The notes below the pieces were generated by a model. The model saw only the letters and a program-made list of their open reading frames with translations, searched no databases and was not told the origin of the DNA. The translations under genes were made by a program, and so were the position numbers. This document shows positions 33,694 through 42,124 of a stretch of DNA of 64,000 nt, piece by piece. How positions within the stretch are numbered: position 1 is the first letter of the stretch; the number at the start of each line of letters is the position of its first letter. Origin of the DNA: Kineosporia sp. NBRC 101731 (GTDB lineage: Bacteria; Actinomycetota; Actinomycetes; Actinomycetales; Kineosporiaceae); NCBI RefSeq assembly GCF_030269305.1, contig NZ_BSTC01000015.1:112500-176499 (forward strand), written 5' to 3'.

Positions 33694-35849
33694 TACCAGG
33701 TCTTCAGAATGACTTCGGAGCCCACGTTGGCCGGTCCTGTCACACTCTGCTCCCGCACGGTGTTGGAGAAACCGAAGCCCTCGTGCTTCACCTGGAACCC
33801 GAGGCCCTGGAGCGTGGCCTGGGCCTGGTTGATGTCCTGGCCCACCACGTTCGGAACCTCGACCTGGGCGGGCTGCTTGACCGTGTAGAGCTTCACCGTG
33901 CTGCCCTTGGCCACCTGCTGGCCGGTGGCCGCCGGTTCCTGCTGGGTCACGGTGCCGGGGTTCGGGCCGCCCTGCACGTAGTCCTGCTCGACCTGCTCGA
34001 CCACGAGGCCCTTGCTCTCCAGCAGTGCCTTGGCCTGGTCGAAGTTCTGGTTCACCACGTTGTCGAGCGTCACCGGCTCGATGCCTTTGCTGATGACGAG
34101 CTTGACCTCGCGGCCCGGGGTGACCTTGTTGTCGGCGGTGGGTGCGCTGGCGATGACCTTGCCCTTGTCGACCTTGGCGTTGAACTTCTCCGTGGTCGTG
34201 CCGACCTTCAGGCCGGCGGCCTCGAGGGCCTCCTTGGCCTCGTCGAGGGTCTTGCCCTTCACGTTGGGCACGGTCGTCATCTCCGGGCCCTTGCTGACGA
34301 TCAGGGTGACCGTGCCGTTCTTCTTGATGTTGTCGCCACCGGCCGGGGTCGAGGAGATCACCATGCCGTTGGTGACGTCGCTGCTGAACTGCTCACTCAC
34401 CTCGGGGGTGAGGCCCTGCACGGCCACGACCCGCTGAGCATCGGCCTGGAGCAGACCGGCCACGGCCGGTACCCGGACGTAGGAGCCCGGGCCGCCGGAG
34501 AACCACCAGACCCCGGTGAGCACCAGGGCCAGGACGACCAGCACACCGACGGCGGCGGTGATCGCCGTGCGGCGGCGGTCGCCGCCGAAGTCACCGGGAG
34601 GTGCCTCCTCGTCCTCGTGCACGCGCAGCCGCGGCAGCATCGGCTCCCGCGTCATGCCCCGCTCCTGACGCCGCGACAGGGCGCGGGTCGGCTGCGGGCC
34701 CTGGGCAGGCGCCGGCGCCGCACCGGGCACCGGCTGGTAGAGCGCGGTGGCCTGGTCGTCGGCACCGGGCCGCACCGACAGCTCACTGCTGTTCGGGGAG
34801 ATCACGCGCGTGGGACCGGACGAGCCGAACTCCGGGTGTTCCGAGCGCGAGTAGATGGCGGTCTGGTTGGCGGCAGCCGCCCCGGACATTCCCGACATCC
34901 CCGACATTGCGGAGCCGAACTCCTGCGTCACGTCATCGAGGTCGGTCGTCGGGCCGCGCAGCTCGTCGGCGTCGGCGGCGCGCACGTCGAGCAGCTCGGC
35001 GGGCACCGAGGCCCGGGCCATGCGTAGCTCGGTGAGCGCGGCGTCGGCCGTGGGCGGCCGCACGTCCGGATTGGTGTCGGTGAGCTTCAGCACCAGCGGG
35101 TCGAAGGCGTCCGTCAGGTTGGGCGCGATCGAGGTGGGGGTGGGCACCCGCTCGTAGACGTGGCGGTAGGCCACCTGCAACGGATCTTCGCCGGTGAACG
35201 GCTGACGGCCGGTGAGTAGCTCGAACAGGATGATGCCGGCGGCGTAGACGTCGGCCCGGGCGTCGGCGTGACCATGGGCCACCAGCTCGGGGGACAGGTA
35301 CGCGACGGTGCCGAGCAGCTCGTCGGTCGCCGCGGTGGCGATCGGCGCGGTGACGGCGGCGGCCAGGCCGAAGTCGGCGACCTTGATGCGCCCGTCGTCC
35401 GTGAGGATGACGTTCTCCGGCTTCACGTCGCGGTGCACGATGCCCGCCCGGTGGGCGGCGCCGAGCGCGGCGAGTACCGGTTCGAGCACGGAGACGCTCT
35501 CGCGGGGCGTGAGCGCGCCACGTGCCGACAGCACGTCGCGCAGCGTGCGCCCGGGCAGGTACTCCATCGCGAGATAGAGCACGCCGGAGGTCTCGTCGGT
35601 GCCCTGGTCGAACACGCCGACGACGTTCGGGTGGGAGAGCCTGGCGGCCGATCGGGCCTCACGCACGAACCGGGAGACGAACTCGGGGTCGTCAGCCAGG
35701 TTTTCGTGCATGACCTTGAGGGCGACCTCCCGGTCCAGCCTCCGGTCCACCGCGAGGTAGACCGTAGCCATGCCACCGCGCGCGATCCGTGACCGGACCA
35801 GGTACCGCCCGTCGACCAGCCGGCCGACCAGTGGATCCTGGAGTGTCAT
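33693..35849 (-). CDS. pknL: PknL-type transmembrane Ser/Thr protein kinase with four PASTA domains
   Basis: From ATG 35849 it has 718 residues. The kinase domain has RIARGGMATVY (Gly loop), Lys45 in VALKVM, HRDVKPEN with Asp141, DFG 159-161 and GTVAYLSPE. A Ser/Gly/Met-repeat linker (SGMSGMSG) precedes a single membrane helix at about 430-452. Four PASTA domains follow, expected to bind peptidoglycan fragments. The upstream start at 35894 is possible but lacks a better ribosome site. The first part matches the usual MxxxxDPLVGRxxDGRY kinase start. In mycobacteria PknL phosphorylates the neighbouring Rv2175c protein; that partner is at 39015 here. The mycobacterial PknL lacks such PASTA repeats as I recall. 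Confidence 0.93.
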   Translation of the reverse strand: MTLQDPLVGRLVDGRYLVRSRIARGGMATVYLAVDRRLDREVALKVMHENLADDPEFVSRFVREARSAARLSHPNVVGVFDQGTDETSGVLYLAMEYLPGRTLRDVLSARGALTPRESVSVLEPVLAALGAAHRAGIVHRDVKPENVILTDDGRIKVADFGLAAAVTAPIATAATDELLGTVAYLSPELVAHGHADARADVYAAGIILFELLTGRQPFTGEDPLQVAYRHVYERVPTPTSIAPNLTDAFDPLVLKLTDTNPDVRPPTADAALTELRMARASVPAELLDVRAADADELRGPTTDLDDVTQEFGSAMSGMSGMSGAAAANQTAIYSRSEHPEFGSSGPTRVISPNSSELSVRPGADDQATALYQPVPGAAPAPAQGPQPTRALSRRQERGMTREPMLPRLRVHEDEEAPPGDFGGDRRRTAITAAVGVLVVLALVLTGVWWFSGGPGSYVRVPAVAGLLQADAQRVVAVQGLTPEVSEQFSSDVTNGMVISSTPAGGDNIKKNGTVTLIVSKGPEMTTVPNVKGKTLDEAKEALEAAGLKVGTTTEKFNAKVDKGKVIASAPTADNKVTPGREVKLVISKGIEPVTLDNVVNQNFDQAKALLESKGLVVEQVEQDYVQGGPNPGTVTQQEPAATGQQVAKGSTVKLYTVKQPAQVEVPNVVGQDINQAQATLQGLGFQVKHEGFGFSNTVREQSVTGPANVGSEVILKTW

Positions 35850-35953
35850 GTCCACGTTCGGCAGTCTAAGGCCGTCCGGGTTCGGCTCTGCCACATCCCG
35901 GGTGTCCCGGTGGTCGCATCGTTATCTGTGAGCACGAGGTTCATCGGCCGTGA

Positions 35954-37231
35954 TCAGCGAAAACGCAGTTTGAGAGTGCGGACGGTGGCCACGTAACGGC
36001 GGGTGTCAGGAAAAGTGCCGTGACGCCGCACCGAGGCCAGCCCCTGGTAGTAGCCGGCCAGCGTGGTCTGCTCGTCCGCGTGGCGTCCCAGGGCCAGCAG
36101 CAGCACCATCCCGGCGGTGATGTTGTCTCGGGTGTCGAGCAGGTCCAGAGGACGTCCCAGCAGCTCACCGGCCCAGGCGCCGGTCGACGGCAGCAGCTGC
36201 ATGGCCCCGATCGCGTTGGCGGGGGAGACCAGCCGCTGGTCGAATCCCGACTCCATCGAGGCCACCGCGAGGGCCAGGGCGGGATCCACCCCGAAGTGCA
36301 CGGCCGCGGCCCGCACCATGCCCTTCACCGTGGCCCGGTCGGGCACGTCCGCCTGCTTCAGCGCCTCACGGTTGGTCGAGGCCGCCTTCGTCACAGCGGC
36401 CGGATAGGAACGGTGGGGAAGATCACCTGACGGGATCACCTCACCGCGCCGGGTACGGCGCCGCCGGGCGGCCATCTGCCGGGTCGTGTCGGCGGACGGC
36501 CGTCTTCGCTGAGGATCAGCGCCGACCGGGATCTCCTGGGTGCCCGGTCCGGTCGCAAGGGCCGGCAGCCGGATCAGCTGCCCGGTCTTCAGCGCCGCGC
36601 CGGGGCGCATGTCGTTGGCCGCCAGGACCGCCGGTCCCGAACACCCCGCGACCCGCGCCACGCTCTCCAGATCGTCACCGGGCTTCACCCGGTAGGCGAG
36701 GGACGGCAGACCCGATGAGTCCGCGGGGAGCTGGCCGGTCGCCCCGGCCCGCCGCCGGGCCCGGCCCGCGTCATCGGGATCGGCGCTCACCAGGGCGTCG
36801 ACCAGGATGCGCAGGCTGACCGTGCGCAGGGTGGCCGCCGGATGCGGCGGTGCGTCGAGCGTGGACGTCGTGGCCAGTCGCGGGATCGAGTCGGGGGTGG
36901 TGCCGGGTCGGCTGAGCAGGACCAGCGGCGCCGGGGGAGGAAGCACCACGGTGGCGGCCGGGGCCAGACCGACGAGCACTGTGAGCCGGGTGCGCTGCAG
37001 CAGCATCTGCACGCCGGGGCCGGGCCGGTGCACCCGGTGCCGAGCCGGAGGTACCGGCGGTACCGATGGCGGTTGGGAGACCTGTAGGTGTGCCGCGGCG
37101 ACGACCACTCCAGGGGTGTCGGTCTCCGCGAAGGTGTCGGGCACACTGTCGGACAAGGGTTTCGGGCCGACCCCGCGCCGTCGGCGCGGAGCTGTGGGAT
37201 CCCCGAGAAGAGCTGCGGTCGGATCGTTCAT
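35954..37231 (-). CDS. LysM-containing lytic transglycosylase (SLT family)
   Basis: From ATG 37231 it has 425 residues. The first half is Pro/Arg-rich with a possible membrane segment (LTVLVGLAPAATVVL). A LysM-like peptidoglycan-binding module (YRVKPGDDLESVARVAG) lies near 185, and the transglycosylase domain is in the last third with the catalytic Glu in VASMESGFDQRLVSP and GAMQLLPSTG. It cuts glycan strands with 1,6-anhydro products. AAGG sits just before this ATG; one upstream in-frame ATG (37243) lacks spacing. No clear signal peptide was found. Confidence 0.85.
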   Translation of the reverse strand: MNDPTAALLGDPTAPRRRRGVGPKPLSDSVPDTFAETDTPGVVVAAAHLQVSQPPSVPPVPPARHRVHRPGPGVQMLLQRTRLTVLVGLAPAATVVLPPPAPLVLLSRPGTTPDSIPRLATTSTLDAPPHPAATLRTVSLRILVDALVSADPDDAGRARRRAGATGQLPADSSGLPSLAYRVKPGDDLESVARVAGCSGPAVLAANDMRPGAALKTGQLIRLPALATGPGTQEIPVGADPQRRRPSADTTRQMAARRRRTRRGEVIPSGDLPHRSYPAAVTKAASTNREALKQADVPDRATVKGMVRAAAVHFGVDPALALAVASMESGFDQRLVSPANAIGAMQLLPSTGAWAGELLGRPLDLLDTRDNITAGMVLLLALGRHADEQTTLAGYYQGLASVRRHGTFPDTRRYVATVRTLKLRFR

Positions 37232-37842
37232 GAGCCTTGGCATCCTCTCGGTCAGGTTCGTGTCCCTCGGTCAGTACGGTCACTCCAAGGTCATTGTGCA
37301 ACAGAGCGTAGTGGAATAGCGACGACCTGTGACATGGGCATGTCTTGTGCCGTCATCCGGGGCCTGGACCTTTTCTCGGGTCCATCGGATCAAGGGGAGC
37401 ATCGCTCCCGGCTTTCCTGCGGGGCGGTCGGGAGGGTCGGCAGTTGCTCGATGAAGGAGGACCGGCCGTACTCGATGTCCACCGGCCATCCCTCGGCTCC
37501 TGATCCACCCATGCGGAACGTGCCGGTCTCGTGCAGCGAGAAGCGGTTCATGGCGATGGGCCCGTCGATCAGTTCTTCCGGTTCGTACGACAGGACAACG
37601 GCTTTGGATTAACCATCGACCGCCACTGGCGCCGCCGCCGGCGCAGGCTGCGCATGAAGATCGTGCCCGGCGGAACGGGGCCAGGGGGGCGCTCTCATCG
37701 TCGTTGGCTGCGGTACCGGAGGTGGGCCGGTCTAACGTGGCCGGGGTCACTCTTGGGCGTTTGTCCCCTTTTAACCTTTAAATGCCTACGGTGATCTCGC
37801 CCTGCAAGCGCGTTCTGCATCTATGGAAAAGTAGGGATCATC
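37232..37842. other. Gene-poor region with a gene relic and the promoter of the HAF-like gene
   Basis: No intact gene is evident. The minus strand carries a probable frameshifted relic (37390-37690). The last 100 bases before 37843 include AT-rich TTTTAACCTTTAAATG (from 37768) that probably belongs to the promoter or leader of the secreted protein. This region interrupts what is otherwise a conserved gene block. Confidence 0.5.
37390..37690 (-). pseudogene. Probable decayed gene fragment, family not recognised
   Basis: Read on the minus strand, a frame with protein-like composition runs to the stop at 37390 (contains SYEPEELIDGP and FSLHETGTFRMGG). Just upstream, the same kind of composition continues in another frame (PVPPGTIFMRSL, WRSMVNPKPLS), as if one base had been gained or lost near 37595. 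Neither part has a good ribosome site. It could also be chance, so confidence is low. Confidence 0.3.
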
Positions 37843-38874
37843 ATGCGTTTCAAGCCCTTTTCGGCTGGGCTGGCTGTTGCTGTCGCTACGGTGGTCCTGG
37901 TCGCCGCCCCGGTAGCTTCCGCTCATGCCGCGCCGTCGTGCACGTGGGGCGTCACCAGCTTCGATCTTCCGGCCGGTCTCAGCACCTTTGACGTCAGTGC
38001 GGCCGATGGAGACTACATCGCGGGCATGGCCCAGGATCCGGACGGGAACATGTACCCCGTGCTCTGGCGTGGCGGATCCGCGACGGTTCTCGAAACTAGT
38101 GGTGGTTCGGGCGGTTACATCTCTGTCGTCAATGCCGATGGGATGGCCGCCGGAGGGATCCTGGGGAGAGGACCGGTTCTCTGGTCCGAGAGGGCAGCCA
38201 TCGACCTGGCCACGCCGGCAGGGGCGGTAGGCGTTGTGGTTCGGGGCATCACCGATGCCGGCCAGATCATCGGCAACGCGGTGTTCTCCGAGGAGGAGAT
38301 GTGGTCACACGGCATTGTCTGGTCGGTCGATTCCCCCGGGGAGTATCGAGACCTGGGCGCGGGGTCCGGCTCACTGGAGCTGATGGACGTGGACGATGAC
38401 GGCACCATGGTCGCGGTCACCAGCAATCACGAGGCCAGCCACCCGAACCGCACCACGACGGCGTTGAAGGGGACTGCGACGAATGGCTTCTCGCCGCTTC
38501 CGAGGCGCGAGGAGACTACCGGTAGCTCGGTCGGTCAGGTCGCCGGTGAGTACGCACTGGGAAGCGTCAGTGTGCCCCGGGAGGACGGGACGGAGGAGTC
38601 GTCCCGGATCTTGTGGCACAACGACACCTTCACCACACTGCCGTCGGACTTCGATGCCACGTCGGTGAACAAGGACGGTGCGGTTTCCGGCTTCCTGGAC
38701 GGCGAGGGAGGGGTGTGGAGGGCCGGCTCGTTCAGTGCCTTGCCGACCTACCGGCCGGGCATCATCGTCCTGCCTCTCATCATCAAGGACGACGGCGTGG
38801 TCGTCGGCACCGCCATCTCTGACCCGGCTGCCGAAGGGGGCAGGCATGTCCCGGTTCTGTGGACCTGTTCCTGA
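37843..38874 (+). CDS. Secreted protein with HAF-like beta-propeller repeats
   Basis: This encodes 343 residues with a clear signal peptide (basic start, hydrophobic core at about 10-28, cleavage near ASAHA/AP). The mature part contains recurring short strands such as VVNADGMAAGGILG, GITDAGQIIGNAVF, SVNKDGAVSGFLDG and GVVVGTAI, the pattern of extracellular HAF-type repeats. It may form a beta-propeller. A Cys near each end of the mature protein could bridge them. AGGGA lies upstream of the ATG. There is no partner gene; it lies within a gene-poor, accessory-looking segment. Confidence 0.7.
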   Translation: MRFKPFSAGLAVAVATVVLVAAPVASAHAAPSCTWGVTSFDLPAGLSTFDVSAADGDYIAGMAQDPDGNMYPVLWRGGSATVLETSGGSGGYISVVNADGMAAGGILGRGPVLWSERAAIDLATPAGAVGVVVRGITDAGQIIGNAVFSEEEMWSHGIVWSVDSPGEYRDLGAGSGSLELMDVDDDGTMVAVTSNHEASHPNRTTTALKGTATNGFSPLPRREETTGSSVGQVAGEYALGSVSVPREDGTEESSRILWHNDTFTTLPSDFDATSVNKDGAVSGFLDGEGGVWRAGSFSALPTYRPGIIVLPLIIKDDGVVVGTAISDPAAEGGRHVPVLWTCS

Positions 38875-39014
38875 TCAGACGGTCGAACCGGCCTGACCGG
38901 TACGCCGGGAGGGGGCCGATTCCGATCCGTTCGGAGTCTGGTCCCTTCGTGCCGTCGACACCGAGGGCCGGGTGGTTTCTGGTTTTGCCGGTGGGACGTG
39001 GCACCCTAAGTCGC

Positions 39015-39401
39015 GTGTCAGACACACCCCACGAAAACGAAGACGTCCTCAGCCAGGGCCCCGACGGCGAGCGGGTCTGGCTCAACCTGCCCGACGTGGC
39101 CGAGCTGATCGGTACCGATGTCGGCAAGGTTCGCCGCATGCTGCAGGAACGCGTGCTCATCGGCCTGCGCCGGGGCGAGCGCAAGATCATGAGCGTGCCG
39201 GCGGAACTGCTGAAAGACGGAGCGCCGCTGCCCGATCTGCAGGGCACGCTGGTCGTGCTCAACGACTCGGGTTTCTCCGACGAAGAAGCGCTGCGCTGGT
39301 TGTTCACCGAGGACGACTACCCCGGTACGCCGGTCGATGCCCTGCGCACCGGCCACCGCAAGACCGAGGTGCGGCGCCGGGCGCAGGCCCTCGCGTTCTG
39401 A
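39015..39401 (+). CDS. Rv2175c-family winged-helix DNA-binding protein
   Basis: This encodes 128 residues from GTG 39015. The sequence VWLNLPDVAELIGTDVGKVR is the helix-turn-helix region, and the C-terminus (ALRWLFTEDDYPGTPVDALR, VRRRAQALAF) strongly resembles Rv2175c as I remember it, including the terminal RRAQAMAY-like end. Rv2175c binds DNA and is switched off by PknL phosphorylation; the residue is a Thr in the N-terminal part. Here the N-terminus has one Thr early (SDTPHENED). The stop abuts the crtB stop. A TTGCCG / CCTAAG pair just upstream suggests a promoter with a very short leader. Confidence 0.85.
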   Translation: MSDTPHENEDVLSQGPDGERVWLNLPDVAELIGTDVGKVRRMLQERVLIGLRRGERKIMSVPAELLKDGAPLPDLQGTLVVLNDSGFSDEEALRWLFTEDDYPGTPVDALRTGHRKTEVRRRAQALAF

Positions 39402-40385
39402 TCAGCGGGAAGCTCCCGCCGGGTCCTCCTCCTTGGAGTCTTTCGAGGAGGAGGACGACGGCAGTACGACCTGCCGGTTCGCCTTCCGGGCCCGGGATGC
39501 CCGGCGGGCCGCCGGCAGTGCCACGGCGAGCCGGCGCGTCAGCGGCACCGAGGCCCTCCGGCTGAGCACCTGGTAGTCGATCTTCTCCACGGCGTCGAGG
39601 ATCTCGCCGTACAGGATGAACGCGGTACGCACGCAGTCCTGCGAGGTCGGGTGCAGCATCTCGATGCCCGGCTCGGCGAACGCGTACAGCCGGCGGGTGC
39701 GCTCGATCTCGAACTTCAGCAGCTCACGGATCATCGGGGTGACCTCGCCGCCCTGCAGGGCCTCGCGGGTCACGCCGAAACTGTCGAGATCTTCCTGCGG
39801 CAGGTACACCCGACCGCGCTGCAGGTCTTCACCCACGTCGCGGATGAAGTTCGACATCTGGAAGGCCTCGCCCAGGGCCCGGGCCCGCGCCGAGGCCTCC
39901 GGGGTCTGCGGCTCGAGGATCGGCAGCATCTGCAGGCCGATCACCGCCGCCGACCCGTACATGTACTGCTCCAGGTCGGCGTACGTCTGGTAGCCGGTGA
40001 TCGTGGCGTCCATCTGCATGGACTCCAGGAACGCCTCGATGTGCACCCGGGGTACCTGCCAGCGCCGCACCGTGTGCAGCATGGCCACGGTCGCCGGGTC
40101 TTCCGGCACCGCACCGCCCGACAGTGCCTCGAGGAACTCGTTGCCCCACGTCTCCAGGGCGGCCGGGTTCGGCGCGACCAGCGAGTCGACGAACTCGTCG
40201 GCGGACCGGGCGAACGCGTACTGCGCCCAGACGTACGGGCGCTTCTCCGGCGGCAGCAGCATCGTCGCCAGGTAGTACGTCTTGCCGTGCTCGGCGTTGA
40301 CCCGGCGGCAGTGCTCATAAGCGGCCCGCAGCTTCAGATCGCCGATCCGGGCCGCGTCCAGGGCCTTGTCACTCACCCGCGGCAT
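39402..40385 (-). CDS. crtB: Phytoene synthase (CrtB)
   Basis: This joins two geranylgeranyl diphosphates to phytoene. It has 327 residues with the squalene/phytoene synthase fold: Asp-rich motif 1 DEFVD (63-67), YMYGSAAVIGLQM, motif 2 NFIRDVGEDLQRGRVYLP (Asp183 and Asp187), then a Ser/Lys-rich tail of about 45 residues beyond the domain. AGGAGG lies 5 bases before the ATG. It is downstream of the pyruvyl transferase gene in the same direction, with about 100 bases between. Confidence 0.95.
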   Translation of the reverse strand: MPRVSDKALDAARIGDLKLRAAYEHCRRVNAEHGKTYYLATMLLPPEKRPYVWAQYAFARSADEFVDSLVAPNPAALETWGNEFLEALSGGAVPEDPATVAMLHTVRRWQVPRVHIEAFLESMQMDATITGYQTYADLEQYMYGSAAVIGLQMLPILEPQTPEASARARALGEAFQMSNFIRDVGEDLQRGRVYLPQEDLDSFGVTREALQGGEVTPMIRELLKFEIERTRRLYAFAEPGIEMLHPTSQDCVRTAFILYGEILDAVEKIDYQVLSRRASVPLTRRLAVALPAARRASRARKANRQVVLPSSSSSKDSKEEDPAGASR

Positions 40386-40486
40386 GTCGCCTCCTGCCTC
40401 ACAAAAAGCTCCCCGTCGTCACTCCTGATACAAGCCCTTTCGGGAGAGTAACCTTGAACGCCCTGGTCAGCCACCATCGGTGGTGA

Positions 40487-42124
40487 TCAACGGGTGGGTA
40501 TGACCCGTAACGGCTCGGGCACAGCGGCCAGGTTCTCCAGCGTGACCTCGAACAACCGCTGTTGCAGCTGCCCGATGTCGGCCACCACGCTCGCCCGGTT
40601 GTCGAGCAGATGATCGGTGAGTTCCTCGAGCCGCCGGCCCAGTTCGGGCTCGTTCACCGGCACGCCCCACTCCTCGCGGCCGATGTCGGCCAGGAAGTAG
40701 GTCAGCTTCGGGTGTGAGACCAGGCTGATGATCGGGGTACCGCAGCCGAACGGCACCATCCCGGCGTGCCCGCGCATCCCCGCCACCAGAGCGGCGCGGC
40801 GGTAGGTGGTGTGGATCTCCTCGACGGTCATGTCGTACATCGGGATCACTGGCAGCGTCAGGCCGTGCTCGCGGCGCAGGTCGTTGACGAAGATCTCGTC
40901 GTCCACGCAGTGCGCCGCGTACCGCACCTCGGCCCGGTTCCGGGTACTCAGGATCCAGTCGCGCATCCCGGCCAGGAACTGCCCGTACCCGTCGCCGAAG
41001 CGCCGGTTCGACCGGTCGTAGGCACAGTTCAGCAGTACCGGCCCGGTCTCGCCGTCGTCGGCCGGCTCCGCCTCCCAGGCCGGGCCGCCGAGCTTCGAGA
41101 TGACCGTGGTCGGGCAGGGCTGCCAGCGCACCTTCTCGGCCAGCGCGTCCGGCAGGAGAGCTCGTACGCGCTCCACCGACCCGGCGTTGCGCAGACCGAC
41201 GAACCCGGCCCTCTCCACCAGCGTGCGCAGCGAGGTGCCGAACCGGCTGCCGTCGAACTCCTGGCCCTCGAACGTGTTGTAGCCCACCGCCCAGACCACC
41301 AGCGGCACCGTGATCCGGCGCAGCATCTCGTCGGTGATGTTCCACTGCCAGCCGGAATTCCCGTTCGGCGCGGTATCGGGCAGGAACAGCCCACCGCCAC
41401 CGAGCACGAGACCGTCACCGGCGTTGACCTGGGCGAGGCGCTGCTCGTCGAACAGCTGGTGCACGTGCACATCCCACCAGCGGGGGAACGAGACCGGCTT
41501 CTTCAGAGCGCTCTTCGCAAGCCCCTTACGGGGTTTCGGTTCGTACTCCAGATCGAAACCGCGCCGCACCGAGTCGACCAGGGCCAGGTCACCCGCGTTG
41601 CCGTGCGGGTCGGCGTGGAAGGCGGCGTGCGCGACCATGCCGGTGGTGTCGCCCAGCGCGTTCGCCGTCGCCTCAGAGTTCTCGTTGCGCCGCAACTGAA
41701 TCCGGCAACCTCGCAGGCCCGGGTCAAGTTCCAGACCCTCCAGGGCGAACTCTCGCCCCCGAACATGATCATGACGCACCCAGGCGACCTCGGCGAGCTT
41801 GGCCAGGGCATCCGGGGCCTGACGCGCGTCCAGGCTCGCCAGGAGAAGATGGGCGTTCGCCGTGTCGTAGTCGGAGACCGCGGCCAGGCTCCGACCGGCT
41901 TCGAGATGATCTGCTGCGGAAGGCCTCTCCGGTAATTCTTCACGTGCCAGCCGGGCGGCCTCCTGGAAGCTGCCCTCCTTGCGCAGTTCGGCCAGACGGG
42001 CATTCCAATGGGGGACGCCGATGGGCACCGATGCGGTCGGGTTGTCCGGTGCCACGGTCAGGTCGGGATCTTTCTGCACCGAGATCGTGTCGTCCTTCGT
42101 GACGTCGCCGGGCCGGGCGGTCAT
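40487..42124 (-). CDS. Polysaccharide pyruvyl transferase family protein
   Basis: From ATG 42124 (overlapping the stop of the previous gene, ATGA) it has 545 residues. An N-terminal helical part (about 30-150) resembles TPR-like repeats. The pyruvyl-transferase/GT-B-like domain has GDGLVLGGGGLFLPD, RNAGSVERVRALLPD, PVLLNCAYDR, AHCVDDEIFVNDLR and GMRGHAGMVPFGCGTPIIS. Such proteins put pyruvate ketals on surface sugars, or act in related sugar transfer. It forms a two-gene unit with a GT29-like gene inserted between crtI and crtB. Confidence 0.82.
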   Translation of the reverse strand: MTARPGDVTKDDTISVQKDPDLTVAPDNPTASVPIGVPHWNARLAELRKEGSFQEAARLAREELPERPSAADHLEAGRSLAAVSDYDTANAHLLLASLDARQAPDALAKLAEVAWVRHDHVRGREFALEGLELDPGLRGCRIQLRRNENSEATANALGDTTGMVAHAAFHADPHGNAGDLALVDSVRRGFDLEYEPKPRKGLAKSALKKPVSFPRWWDVHVHQLFDEQRLAQVNAGDGLVLGGGGLFLPDTAPNGNSGWQWNITDEMLRRITVPLVVWAVGYNTFEGQEFDGSRFGTSLRTLVERAGFVGLRNAGSVERVRALLPDALAEKVRWQPCPTTVISKLGGPAWEAEPADDGETGPVLLNCAYDRSNRRFGDGYGQFLAGMRDWILSTRNRAEVRYAAHCVDDEIFVNDLRREHGLTLPVIPMYDMTVEEIHTTYRRAALVAGMRGHAGMVPFGCGTPIISLVSHPKLTYFLADIGREEWGVPVNEPELGRRLEELTDHLLDNRASVVADIGQLQQRLFEVTLENLAAVPEPLRVIPTR

